From NCBI GenBank assembly GCA_964035575.1, contig OZ037844.1:806001-870000 (forward strand): DNA of 64,000 bases. The letters run 5' to 3'. Below, piece by piece: positions 41,762-53,075 of this stretch. Made by a program: the position numbers and the translations under genes. Position 1 is the first letter of the stretch. Every line of letters starts with the position of its first letter. The notes under the pieces are model-generated. The model saw nothing but the letters and a program-made list of their open reading frames with translations, did not search any database and was not told the origin of the DNA. This DNA is from Rhynchopus sp. YZ270_cl-10 (taxonomy: Eukaryota; Euglenozoa; Diplonemea; Diplonemida; Diplonemidae).

Positions 41762-41952
41762 GGTTTGTAAAGATGTTGATATTCAATGTTGTGTCTTTTA
41801 TGCTGTTTCTTTTTGTGGAGCTTGTGAGGGGAGTGGTGAATGTCTGCATACCCAATCGCAAGCACACCACAGGACTGCCGAGAAGCAGTATGCAGGTTGC
41901 GTGCATAACAAAAGGTTCCCACAGAGGCACTGAAAAAAAATACATGTAGTCG
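41762..41952. other. Leader of A6
   Basis: Type I leader matching 37524-37711 almost base for base until the transposon border. Confidence 0.6.
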
Positions 41953-42911
41953 GGGGTGGCATCAAAACAAAAAACGCGGACAATGTCCGCGTTTTTGGGG
42001 GGGGAGGGGGGGGGTCTGAAATTCCAGAAAACGCGGACATTTTGGGGTTTTTTTTTCCTCGAAAATTTTTTTCTTCACTGGGGTTGTACACGATTTTGAC
42101 CAAAATTTATAAAAACTCGTCCATTTCGGCAAATTGACCCCACCACAGAACCGGCGGATTCAGGAAATGCAAATGCCGGTGTTTTCGGGCAAAATAAAAA
42201 ATACAAGATGCCCGCGTTTTTTTGCAAAATGTACACGAATGGGGGGCCCTTAAACCCCTGCTACCATGTGCTTCTACAGGCAAATACTTGGACCCCTTTA
42301 CCTTACACTGACGGGTTTTGACAAAATCAAGAACTTGTCCATTTTGGCAAATTGACCCCACCACAGAACGGACGGATTCCGGAAATGCAAATGCCGGTGT
42401 TTTTGCACATTTTCATGGTTTCAGCATCAGAGAGAGAAAATCTGGGTTGTGGGGTTTACCTTGGCCCCTTTACCTTACACTCATTTTGACCAAAACCAAG
42501 AACTTGGCCATTTCGGCAAATTGACCCCACCACAGCGCGGACAGATCCCGGAAATGCCAATCGCGGCATGTTTTGGGGCTGAAAAATTTTCACCTGAAAA
42601 ATTTTTTCAGCAGCATTTTTTGTCCGAAAATGGGCCCCACGTATTAGTGACCGGGCTCATATTTTCAAAAATTTAAGTGGTCAAAAAATTGTCCAATTTT
42701 CGAGATTGACCCCACCACTTTCTGGACGGATTCCGGAAATGCCAAAAAACTGTGTTTTGGGTCACGAATTTGCACCCCGTCACCCAAAAACCAGCAAAAA
42801 ATAGGGGAAAAAAAAACAAAAAATGTCCGCGTTTTGGGGGGGGGAGGGGGGGGGTCTGAAATTCCCCAAAAACGCGGACATTGTCCGCGTTTTTTGTTTT
42901 GATGCCACCCC
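41953..42911. mobile_element. Non-autonomous TIR element, 3-bp duplication (Harbinger- or CACTA-like)
   Basis: Near-perfect terminal inverted repeats of about 45 bp start GGGGTGGCATCAAAACAAAA and contain the palindrome CGCGGACAATGTCCGCG. They are flanked by the 3-bp duplication TCG (41950-41952 and 42912-42914). The empty site at 37712-37714 confirms both borders. The interior has no gene. It is a series of related segments, each with CCATTTCGGCAAATTGACCC, then CCACCACA and GGATTCCGGAAATGC. The 3-bp duplication fits PIF/Harbinger or CACTA; the ends do not start with CACTA, so Harbinger is favoured. Confidence 0.8.
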
Positions 42912-44179
42912 TCGCACACCCCACCTTTTTTTATTTCTTTTCCTTCTTCGTTCTTTTGAAAGTTGACCAAGTGTAATAATCACCCTATGATCTCTGTGTT
43001 TTGTGCTTTCTCGCCCCAAAATGTTTGAATAGTACCTCATTGCCCCCCTCCAATCTCATGGGATTGCTTGGAGATCGGGGGCGGAAATTACAATACAAAA
43101 CCATAAAAAGAGGCACATGACCCCTACAACACACATAGGAAAGGAGTGAAGTGCCCTGACACCCACCCATCCCACCACACCACACCCCACCTCACTCCAC
43201 CCCATGGACAACTAACAAGAAGCAGTAGTCCACGACTTCCTTGCAACATAAAACAGAAAGAGGGAGACCCGAAACAAAATGGGCGTTGACCCCCCCACCT
43301 TCCTGAACCCACTCTGCTACATACTCGGCACACTGGTTTTGAAGGGGAGTTTGTAGATGGTTGTTATGTTTTGTACTGTTTTTTTTTTTTTGCTATTTTG
43401 TGTTTTTTAAGCTTTTTATATCCTTAATGAAAGCGATGTGAACCTTAATGTCGTTTCCATCCTACTTCGCAGTGGTATTGAACGGGAGATGTGAACGGAG
43501 ATGAGCAAACCGGATGGGGAGGTGTTTTGTTCCTTTTTTTGTTGTGTCGACAATCGCCGAGTAATCCCATCAAGAGTGGGATAATTCAGGTCTGTACTCA
43601 ATTGTCCGAAGCCTTTGTACTACAGAAGGTATAGACGGCATTCTTCCCTCAATCCTTAAGAGCAACTTTTATTGAACAGAACCTTCAAAGGAGAGGTAGC
43701 TTTTTTTAAAAATACCGTGATGCACACAATAGCATCGGAACGCAGATTACCACACAACAAATTTGAATAGTAAGAATAAAATATGATAGCGTGGAATAGA
43801 CATAAACAAAAGCCAAGGGACACAGGAGAAAGCGAAGTGGCGCCAGAACTATAAAAAAATGACAGTTCGTTTTGAAAGACTGAGCGCGGCTGTGTCCACA
43901 AGGAGTCAAATAAAATTAAAAAGAAAGGGGAAAAATGTCAGCCACCTTGGACGGGATATCCCGCCGAATGTTGGCCGTATTGAGATATTGTGAGATGCAT
44001 AATTTCCACCTCTTAACACAATACCATTACCATATGCACACCATCACCACCACTCTTTTTTTTGCTATTTTTTTACAGCCCCTTGTGATATTTTTTTTTC
44101 TCCAAAGTTGAAACCCAAAAAAAAATTGTAGAGTGGTGTTCATCTTCGGGTGTCACTAATACAGCCAAGTTTTCAACAA

Positions 44180-44222
44180 TAAAAAAAAAAAAAAAAAAAG
44201 AGAGAGAGAGAGAGAGAGAAAA
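44180..44222. repeat. Poly-A / (GA)n microsatellite
   Basis: A run of about 20 A followed by about 10 GA dinucleotides. Confidence 0.9.
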
Positions 44223-46238
44223 AGGAGATCTAGGGAAGAATCAGTGTACCTGTTGGTTGTAGTTGTAGTTGAGTGAAGTCCTGCGAGGTCGAAAAATCAA
44301 ACTATCGGGGGGAGTAGGGTGGGGTGCTGTCTTTTACGTACGGGGGGAGTGAGATCGAATTCCCCTTCCAACCTTACTTGAGTAAGTGGCAAAAAGTAAT
44401 AAAATAACCTCGGTTTCAAGCTCTTTCAAGATTCTGATAGATCCCTAGATCTCCCTAGACGTAGCAAAGCTACTTCACTAGTGACTTTAAAAAAAAACAA
44501 TCGGACGGAGAATATAAGCCTAGAGCTATTCTCAACTAATCTAAAACGTCAGCCTGCTCTGGTATTTTGAGCAATGCATCAGGTAAAAAAAAAAAATGCG
44601 GTCTTTTCATGAAAGAAGCACATACGATCCTAGGACTTAAGTACCACTGTGATAAGATTGTTGGAACAGCGCAGTTTGACGCTCTCTCTTCTGCAAAGCT
44701 GCTGCTTTTCCCTCAAATCATTTCACGTAACATCTTAGGATTCGAGTCACGAACACCGGCGAAAATTCAAAACAGGGGTTTCAGAGTAAAAGAAATAATT
44801 ATTTAAAACAGGGGGAAAGGGGGGGAGAATCTGACTTCAGGATATGACAAGTGAATAAAAAAGAAAACAAACTTTTATAGTGTTGAAAAAAAAACCATAC
44901 ATTGCTTTGTTCTTCCATTTTTTGTTTTCCAACATTTTTATTCATTTTCTTTGAGTTGTTTGGGAGACATGACCCGGTTCTGTGGGGGAAAAAATGGCAC
45001 GGAACCACCGGTGTGCTGCCCCTTTTTCATGTCTATCCAGGGAGAAATTAAAAAAATTTGGTCAGGGAGGGGGTATGGTGAAGCAGCTTGACCGCACCTT
45101 CATGAGGGCACATAAGAAGAAGAAAATAGCGGAAGTCGAGGGACATTTGTCTCTCTGCAGGAAATTGGTAGTGAAAAAACCCACGACACTGATACGCCTT
45201 GTGGTATTTTTTTTTTTTTGATAGTTTGACAGGAAAGGTTGCTGAAAACGAAAAGAAAAGAAAAGAACCGCTGCTCGTACACCCATTTAACGTCACCAAC
45301 AAAGTGAAGTTGGGTAGTGCAAAACGCAAAACGCCTCTGGGACGCAGACACTGACACTCTATAGGCTATATATAGAGACCCAGGGTGTAGTGTTCGGGAA
45401 CAAAAAGAATGTTGGGCTGTCCGAAAAAAAAAGAGGAAAAAAAATGAAATACAAAGCCCTCTCGTGACAGTGTACCTTTAAAAAGGAAAAATTCTCAAGT
45501 TGGGCCAAAAAAGCTCCACAAGAAAACCAAGGAGGGAGCCCCGTAAACACTGAACAATAGCCACCGTCAACAGATCTCTATCTAAAATGAGGGAAAAGGC
45601 GAGAGGTGTATTGGTTTTTTTTTCTCCCCCTTCTTCTTTTCCTCATTGAACACAACCTAAAAGAGGTTGCCGAATTTCGGTTTTGGAAAATGATTTGTAG
45701 TTTCGAGATCGCTCGTTGACTTGCGTTTTGTTCCGGTTTTGAATGACATTTCATGTAAGGAACAATTTATAAAAAAAAAACCCCCCATACGGTATCTGGA
45801 AATATGGGCAAAAAATGCACCGAAGAAACAGGCTTGATATACGTTCGCCTCAGATAGTCAGAGACGGGGTACGAACGGAAATGTAAAAATAACAATAAAA
45901 AAAGTTGAATGATGAACATGCGTCACAAGTGCACACATCTTTTAAGAAATGAATACAAGAGAGCAGTTGGAAGAGCAAAGCGTTTTACCGGGGGGGAGCG
46001 TAGATGGACGCGGGCACTGGGCCTCCGCGGACATGATTTTTTTTTTGATTTTGATTGAACCTCCAGTTGACGATGTAGTGGACCACAAATAAAAAAATCA
46101 CAAAAAAAAGGGGGGGGATTTTCTGTGTTTGTTTTGTGAGCTTCCCATCGCCATCCCAAAGGCACAAAAATGAATTTTATAGTGCAAAAAAAGCACAAAG
46201 GTTTGTATTATGAATGTACCCTCTCGCACATTAGAAGA

Positions 46239-46279
46239 AGTATTTTCATCATATGCAATCAATAAATTGATAGTATATG
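46239..46279. repeat. AT-rich hairpin repeat, copy 3
   Basis: Identical over 41 bases to 6404-6444. Confidence 0.7.
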
Positions 46280-47093
46280 GTGAGGGATCAACAAAAATGG
46301 TCCCATCTTTCTTTTTATGTTGTGTGTTTTGCAAAACGTAGAAAAGAAAAGTAAAATGCTTCGTGCACAAGTTGAAACTTCAGTAGATTGGTTTCTGATA
46401 TTAACCCTGTTTCAGTCCTAAGAATCATACAGTTGTATTCAAAAGGGTGGACATCTTCAGTGATTTCCCTTTAAATGGTGGGTGAATATCGTGAAACCGA
46501 TGTTCGTGTGAACATTTGGTACCTTCTACTTCAGTTTTTTGTTTCGGGAATACACAAAATACAAAAGTTTTTTTTTTCTTTTTTCTTATTCCTTTCTCTG
46601 TCCTTACTGGATGTAATGTCTGATCACCAGGAGGAAGAGTAACCTAAAGAGTCTTGGTCTTGATGGCTGCCGTGTATACGTAAAGTATTCCGTGCAATAA
46701 TTGCTACCAATCCAAACAAATACCAACACATCCTGTCTGTGTATCAGATAGAAAACCTCAGCAAACACACAAGAAAGAGAAATAAAATAAAAGTAAAAAA
46801 TAGAAAAGTGAAAAACATACTGAATTTTCTGGACTTAGTAGTTCGCCGTCCAAGCAATGATTAAAACCAGTTTAATCATCCATTGTCCATTGTATTGAAA
46901 CACCTACACAAAGACTAGAGTACAAAGAGATAGAAGAGATAGAAGAAGAAAAAAAAGAATCCTCTAAAAAAAAAAAAAAAAACACTAGGAAACCACGTAC
47001 GATAAATGTGTCTCACATGTACACTACACACAAAAAAACAAAAAATCAAACAATAACAACGAAACTCTCCGTAGTGTCGGAGCTACTGTCTTC

Positions 47094-47289
47094 GGTGAAG
47101 TAAACGACATGACATGTGATTTACATGTAACTTTTTTCACATGGAAAACACATGTCATTTTACATGTAAAGTGACATATACCACAGGTAAAACGACCTGT
47201 TGAGTACATGTCATTTTTATGTGGCATGTCACTGCTTCTCACATGTCATTTTACATGTAAAAGGCACATGTCATGTCATTTACTTCACC
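47094..47289. repeat. Short foldback element rich in ACATGT
   Basis: Arms GGTGAAGTAAACGACATGAC and its mirror (GTCATGTCATTTACTTCACC) with one mismatch. The interior repeats the palindromic ACATGTCATTTTACATGTAA theme. At 196 bp with no gene it is MITE-sized. I find no clear target-site duplication. Confidence 0.65.
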
Positions 47290-47699
47290 GTCGTGTTCCC
47301 GCCCCGCCCCCCCGCCCCCCTTTTAACCCACCCCTCAACACAAATACAAAACACACACATTTCCCTCTGCCTCTTGATTTTTTCAAAAAACAACAGCAAC
47401 CCTTCGAGGTCACCATACTCTCCCACCACACACATTTTTTTTTTTTTTAGGGCAATATTCTGCGCAACGAATTACCCCACAGTTTTTTTTTTTTCTTCAG
47501 TCACAGACACACACACACCATTTATGGACAACATTTCACTCTGGGGGATCCGTAAATAGACCGGCAACGACCAGACACGTAATTAGTGTGTATAGCCGGT
47601 CTTTAGCCGGTCTTTAGGGTCCGTAAAAAGACCGGCTCTTAAGGATTACCGGCTATAAGGGCCGGTCCTACCCACCCTCGAAAAAGACCGGCAGACCGG
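47290..47699. other. Repeat-rich spacer with AGACCGGC motifs
   Basis: From about 47,560 to 47,700 the words AGACCGGC, GCCGGTCTTT and GGCCGGTCC recur about eight times in both orientations. This looks like the subterminal zone of an unidentified element, but I could not find its other end. Confidence 0.4.
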
Positions 47700-48021
47700 G
47701 TGTACAATTGTACACACAAAAAATACCCGATTTTTTGGAAAAAACCAAAGGGGGGACCCTTTGGTCGTCGAAATTCCCCAGCCAAAATTGGTCGCAAAAT
47801 CGGCCGATTTTTCAAAAATCTCAAAAAAAAAAAAATCCCAAAAATTTTTTTCACAAGTGTTTTTGAGGCCTGCTCACTACACCCTAGGCACCCTTCTGGG
47901 ACCAAAAAAGCAAAAAAAGCAAGAATTGGGCTGTTTTGAGCATCTAGAGTTTATTCCCCAGCCATTTTCTGCACCACCAGTGCATTTTGTATGGGCCAGC
48001 GCCTTGTCAAAAATCGAAAAA

Positions 48022-48962
48022 CAGGCCTTTTGCTAACTTTGGGATTTTCCCCCTGAATGGCATGATGGTCAAAAAAAAATAATTTCCTGGAAAAAAAGTA
48101 CATTCCGAGCTTTCCCACCTGGTAAAAGCGGTCGTCGCGCGCTTCGCGCGCGCCTCCCTGCCAGCCACAGGGTGGAGAGGCGAAGGGTCAGCTTTGCAAG
48201 CTAACAAAAACGGAATCTAATCCTTTATTAACGGTGCTTGGTCTTGCGCCTTACGTACACTAACCGTACAAAATCAATACGTCTTCCAGAAGCAGGGGCT
48301 GTTGCAACAGTTGGGTCACTTTGAAATAACAATGTTCAATTTTTTGCAGCTTGGGTCAAGTTTCATTTCTGGCTGCAAAATGCAAGGGAATCCCCTTAGA
48401 CATTGTAAAATGGCATCGTAGGCAGGATAGCGTACAGCGCGAGCGAAGCGAGCGGGAATTTTTTTTGAGGTATACCTCCGCGAGCGCAGCGAGCAGAAAA
48501 ATTTCAAGGTGCCATCATGCCATCATGCCATCATGCCATCATGCCATCATGCCATCATGCCATCATGCCATCATGCCATCATGCCATCATGCCATCATGC
48601 CATCATGCCATCATGCCATCATGCCATCATGCCATCATGCCATCATGCCATCATGCCATCATGCCATCATGCCATCATGCCATCATGCCATCATGCCATC
48701 ATGCCATCATGCCATCATGCCATCATGCCATCATGCCATCATGCCATCATGCCATCATGCCATCATGCCATCATGCCATCATGCCATCATGCCATCATGC
48801 CATCATGCCATCATGCCATCATGCCATCATGCCATCTGGGGGGAAATCCCCAGGTGATGCAGAGCGAAAGCCCCCCCGTGGCATGATGGTGGCATGATGG
48901 AAAAAAAAATAAAAAACGCCCAAAAACGTGGCATGATGGCATGATGGTTAGCAAAAGGCCTG
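48022..48962. mobile_element. Non-autonomous TIR element inside the satellite
   Basis: Terminal inverted repeats CAGGCCTTTTGCTAAC are perfect over 16 bp. A 9-bp duplication ATCGAAAAA lies at 48013-48021 and 48963-48971. The neighbouring satellite unit at 49167-49175 has the same word once, in otherwise matching sequence, so it is a paralogous empty site. The ends resemble hAT (CAGG), but the duplication is 9 rather than 8 bp, so the superfamily is open. The interior has GC hairpins and a block near 48,380-48,410 related in reverse to hAT-1 at about 15,270-15,300, plus an 8-bp minisatellite. Confidence 0.8.
48511..48836. repeat. (CATCATGC)n minisatellite, about 41 units
   Basis: A pure 8-bp tandem array of 326 bp with no visible variants. 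The same word, as GGCATGATGG, occurs just inside both ends of the host transposon (about 48,057 and 48,880-48,946), which suggests the array grew from a subterminal motif. The open frames across it (MPSCHHAI)n are artefacts of the 8-bp unit. Confidence 0.95.
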
Positions 48963-49900
48963 ATCGAAAAATCTCAAAAAAAAAAAAAAATCCCAATTTT
49001 TTTTCACAAGTGTTTTTGAGGCCTGCTCACTACACCCTAGGCACCCTTCTGGGACCAAAAAGTCAAAAAAAGCAAGAATTGAGCTGTTTTGAGCATCTAG
49101 AGTTTATTCCCCGGCCATTTTTATGCACCACCAGTGCATTTTGTATGGGCCAGCGCCTTGTCAAAAATCGAAAAATCTCAAAAAAAAAAATTTTTTTTTC
49201 GGGAAAATTTCGACCCCTGAGTTGGGTTTTTGGGCACCAAAAAGTGCAAAAAAACGCAAAAATCGGGTGTTTTGACGATCTGGGGGTAAACCATATGCAT
49301 TATGCACCTTATGCATTACTACAGGGGCCCACAATTTCGACTTTTCCTTAGCAAATTCCGTCACAATTTTTTTTTCGATTTTGGCAAAGGCAAATCTCAG
49401 GCAAAAAAAATCACCCCGATAGTGGGTCCTTGGGTGTCCAAAGATGCCAAAAACACAAAAAAATTGATGTTTTGACCATCGGTGGGCACCTAAAACGCAC
49501 TTTTCTGCCCAAAAAATGAATATCGATTTTTTCCTTAGCGTTCTTATAGCCGCGATTTTTCAGTTTTTTTTCGCAAAGGGTGAAAAAAAAATTCACCGAA
49601 AATAGTGTGTCCTTGGGAGACCAAAAACGCAAAAAAACGCAAAATTTTGGTGTTTTGACCCTTCAGAAGCACCCAAAACGCACTTTTGTGTACAAAAACA
49701 CGCATATTTCACATTTCCTTAGCAATTCCTTTCACAAGTACAAGGCGATTTTTGACCAGACAAAAAAATTTTTATTGCTCAAAAACGGGCGTGGTAGGCA
49801 CCCGAAGTCATAAAATGGCCCAAAGAATCTAAAAACCTCAGAAATACATGTTCGTGAAAAACATTTGCAAGTCAAAATTCAACCACAATACGGTCATTTT

Positions 49901-50454
49901 GTGCATACCCTGTGACTGTAGTGGTTAGAGAACACGCATGCAGACCTGTTCCTTGCAATTTCCAGTGTTGTGTTTATCAATGCATGCATCCAGAGGACCT
50001 CTGGTTTACGTAATCGTAGGCACTCCTGAGCAAAAATGAAGTCGGTTTTTGACCCAAAATCGGGGTGTGTGGGCCCTAATTTGCTCCAAATTTGGCCGAA
50101 AATTGGGATTTTTCTGAAAATTTCATTGTGCTCAGCAAAAATCCTTGCTTTTTTGAAGAATTTTCCAAAAAATATGCTATACCCCCTATGACTGGACCCA
50201 ACTCCCCTCACCCCTTTTTTTTTTTCACCCAAAAGGGCCGGAAATTTTACACACTAATACACAAACTTACGGACCCCCCTCTCAATAACCTGTTTTTTCT
50301 TTCTTTCAAACACCCCCCCTGAGTGACCCCCCCCTCCCCTTCCCTCCCTTCCCCCCCTCACCCTTATCACCCCCCTATCCCCTCTTGATTGCCGTACCCA
50401 CCTCTTTATGTCACAAATGTTTTTTTTTTCTTTTTTTTTTTCCATTTTTTTTTC
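49901..50454. other. 3' flank of the ZIP gene
   Basis: Ends in long C/T tracts. No gene or recognised repeat beyond the satellite edge. Confidence 0.45.
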
Positions 50455-52445
50455 TCATTCAACAAAGTAATACTGCAGAAGATACGCCGATGTGAACGAC
50501 GCGGTGCTGGCAATGACAATCTCACGTGTCGACACATCGCCTGCTGCCTCCGTGAGCAGCTCCTTAAATGCCACCCATAACATTGCACCACTCGCGAAGC
50601 CTAACCCTATGGGCAGAACCGGAAGGAACGACTCCACAAAGATAAACGCTGGCACCGCCATCAGGGGTTGAGGAAGCGATGTGAGCACACACCACAACGT
50701 TGCGTTTAATTTGCTCACCCCACGGGGGACGAGAACCAACGCTACGGCGAGCCCTTCGGGAATATTATGAATCGTCAGACACACTGCAATACAGAAGCCT
50801 ACACTTGCCCCACGCTCCCCTCCGAATGCCACACCAATACCGACACCTTCAGTAAATGAATGCAACGTCATGACTACCATAATCAACAATACCTTCTTCG
50901 CGTCCATCCCAGAGAGATCTCCAAAATGGACGTCGTCGTGACCATCTAACACCTTCTTCGTGGCGATGATGAAGAGAAAGCCCAATACAACCCCCGCCGC
51001 GCATCGGGTAAAAGGGGAGCTGAAAAGCAAAAGAGGGCACTCCGGGCATGGGTCCGCCGCAATCGCTTCAAGAAAGAGTTGTGCCGAGGCGCAAGACATC
51101 ATACCGGCAGCGACAGCGTTCGCGATGCCCAGGTACTGTTTGCTCACGGAGTGGAAGAACAGAAAGGGGATCACACCCAAGCCAGTTGCCAGGTCTGAGG
51201 GATGAGAGAGAGGGGGTTTTGAATGGGTTTTTATGAATTATTTGTTTGCGAGAGGGTGACGGGGTGGAGGGGGAGTGATTGGCGACCGTATCTGAGGAAC
51301 CATTTCCCCGTAGAAAAAGGGGAGTGAACGATGCAAAAAAGGGTCAAAAAAAAATATACCTGTGACCCAAGCGTAGAAGAAGACGTGCATGACGGTGGCC
51401 CGTTTGGTGGTAAGGTGTGTTGGGACGGAGAAGAAGGTGACAACCAGGAGGAGGCAGACCACAGCAAGGCTGCGCTTGGAGTGGCGGAGGGAGCTGAAGA
51501 GGCTGGGGGCCTTCTTTTCGTCGTCGTGGAGTGCGCTGTTGTCGACGTCGTCGCCGTCACCATCACCGTGGGCATGTCTCTGCCGCACAGCGCCATTCCG
51601 TTCGCTGCTATTGCCCGACGCTCCCGACCCCGCCTTCACGCCCAAAGCAGACTCACCCGACGCACAACCAGAGTCCACCAGAACATTCACTTCAGACTGA
51701 GAACGTGAACTGCTATCCCCATCCTCCTCAGGTGACACACAGAACGTCAAAAAGAGGACCTGTTTTGGAAAATAAATTGGGCGGGGGGGGAAAAAATCGA
51801 TTTGAAATAACAACAACCTGCACAGTGTTTTTTGGGGGCTAGCTAGGAGGTAATCCCTTACACCTGTATTATTTTGTGCTATTTTTTCCCATTTTTTGGC
51901 AATCACCACCTGATTTTTACCCCGCGTATAGGCGCGTAAAGGCCCATACAGGCTTATCAGCGGCAATACCAAATAACACTGGTAGCTTTTCAAAAAAAAA
52001 GTCTCTCCCACCCTCCTCATCACCCACCCCAAAGCAGTTGAATTCAACAAATTATGTAAAAAGCATTTTAAAAACTCCCCTCCCTCTTCCCAAAACATAC
52101 CACAGCCAGACACTGCAGGCCTGCAAGCACCAACACCGGCGGTCGTGACGACCTTCTACCCGTGGATGAGGACGACGATGCGTCGCTATCACTACCACCA
52201 CCACCCCTTGCCCCTATCCCGTTTGCGCTGTCCCCGTTGACCCCTGCATCTGATATGGAATGTATGTTGAAGTGGACATCCTTGTGTGTGGGCACGTTGT
52301 TGCGGAGCTCTGCATCCACTTCACCTTCACCACGTAAATGAAGTGTATCCACTGCCGCCGCCGCACTCAGCGCAAGCAGCAGCACGTACAGACCCAGCCA
52401 CGAGGGCCCCGGGTCGCCCCCCGCAGTCTTCTTCTCCTCCCCCAT
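50455..52445 (-). CDS. ZIP-family metal transporter, three exons
   Basis: A divalent-cation (probably zinc) transporter of the ZIP/SLC39 family, closest by eye to plant At3g08650-like members. Exon 1 (52445-52101) encodes a hydrophobic signal-anchor-like segment (LYVLLLALSAAAA). Exon 2 (51759-51360) carries a His/Asp-rich loop (RHAHGDGDGDD), typical of ZIP cytoplasmic metal-sensing loops. Exon 3 (51194-50455) has the core TM4/TM5 signatures HSFTEG (about 360) and HNIPEG (about 391). The introns, 51760-52100 and 51195-51359, are GT-AG and join in phase. The second splice makes VTDLATGLGVIPF, matching the family. Total 494 residues. I use the first true ATG; the frame above it opens with TTG. 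Membrane-located; import toward the cytosol is the family rule. Confidence 0.88.
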
Positions 52446-52534
52446 CGCCCTGCACTGCGCTTCCTGCCGGCACTCCACCTCGGGGGTGATATCAAAAGAA
52501 CACAAAAAAAGAGGGAAAACGAGAGAGAAGAAGA

Positions 52535-52699
52535 GGGCAGGGGAGAGGTGTAACGGTACGTTCTATAGGGCAGGGGAGAGGTGTAACGGTACGTTCTATA
52601 GGGCAGGGGAGAGGTGTAACGGTACGTTCTATAGGGCAGGGGAGAGGTGTAACGGTACGTTCTATAGGGCAGGGGAGAGGTGTAACGGTACGTTCTATA
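52535..52699. repeat. 33-bp minisatellite upstream of the ZIP gene
   Basis: Five identical 33-bp units beginning GGGCAGGGGAGAGGTGTAAC and ending GTACGTTCTATA, plus a partial sixth. The array starts 90 bp before the ATG, so it occupies the 5' UTR or promoter. Perfect identity suggests length polymorphism. Confidence 0.95.
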
Positions 52700-52711
52700 G
52701 GGCAGGGGAGA

Positions 52712-53075
52712 TGTCGGGTGGGAGATGGGGTGGGCTATGTGAGGTGAATCGAGTGAGGGGGGCTTAGAAAAATGTGGTAAGAAAAATGGTTGGTTCTCTC
52801 TGTATTGCTTTGGAAAATGGGAGGGGTTTTTTTTTCTGAAAAAGGCGGTCATGAATTGTCTTGTTGGTGGTGTTCAAAGTTTTACTCATGATATGCCTTT
52901 ATTTACATAAACTGGACAGAGCAGGGGGGTACGTTACGGTGCACATGAAAAGCACTTATTTTTCTTTGTCGACATCAAGAGAATGAGGGGGGGCAATGAC
53001 TTTGCTTGAGATTACAACTCATCCATATCAAAACTAGTTTTTTTCTTCTTCTTCTTTTGCTACTTTAATTTTAGT
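52712..53075. other. Spacer between the ZIP and UBL-LRR genes
   Basis: Probably ZIP promoter and the 3' UTR of the LRR gene. No feature is recognised. Confidence 0.4.

Larger units (their letters stand above)
42915..47093. other. Gene-poor region
   Basis: No gene can be supported over 4 kb. It contains a poly-A plus GA microsatellite (about 44,180-44,222), an R1 fragment (45,447-45,476), a GGGACGCAGACACTG module with hairpin (45,341-45,400), a related module at 46,008-46,021, and the AT hairpin copy at 46,239-46,279. At 44,920-45,040 lies a module (CACGGAACCACCGGTGTGCT) shared with 54,765-54,890 and partly with 61,495-61,550. At 43,544-43,640 lies a relative of the CGACAATC...GTACTACAGAAGGTATAG module. 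Confidence 0.5.
47700..49900. repeat. Degenerate ~180-205 bp satellite-like array
   Basis: About six units, interrupted by one transposon. Each unit has an A-rich ...CCAAAAA(N)GCAAAAAAA segment, then TGTTTTGA(G/C)CATCT or a variant, then a GCACTTTT/GCATTTTGT segment, and in later units TTTCCTTAGC. The unit at about 47,833-48,012 and the one at 48,985-49,166 are nearly identical; the rest are diverged. No coding potential. Confidence 0.65.

Noticed and set aside
48351-48897. Long plus-strand frames encoding (MPSCHHAI)n
   Set aside because: Produced by the pure 8-bp array, which has no stop in these frames; no start context or neighbours, and it lies inside a transposon.
52446-52505. Earlier start for the ZIP protein
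   Set aside because: The upstream frame opens with TTG, not ATG; the first ATG is at 52445.
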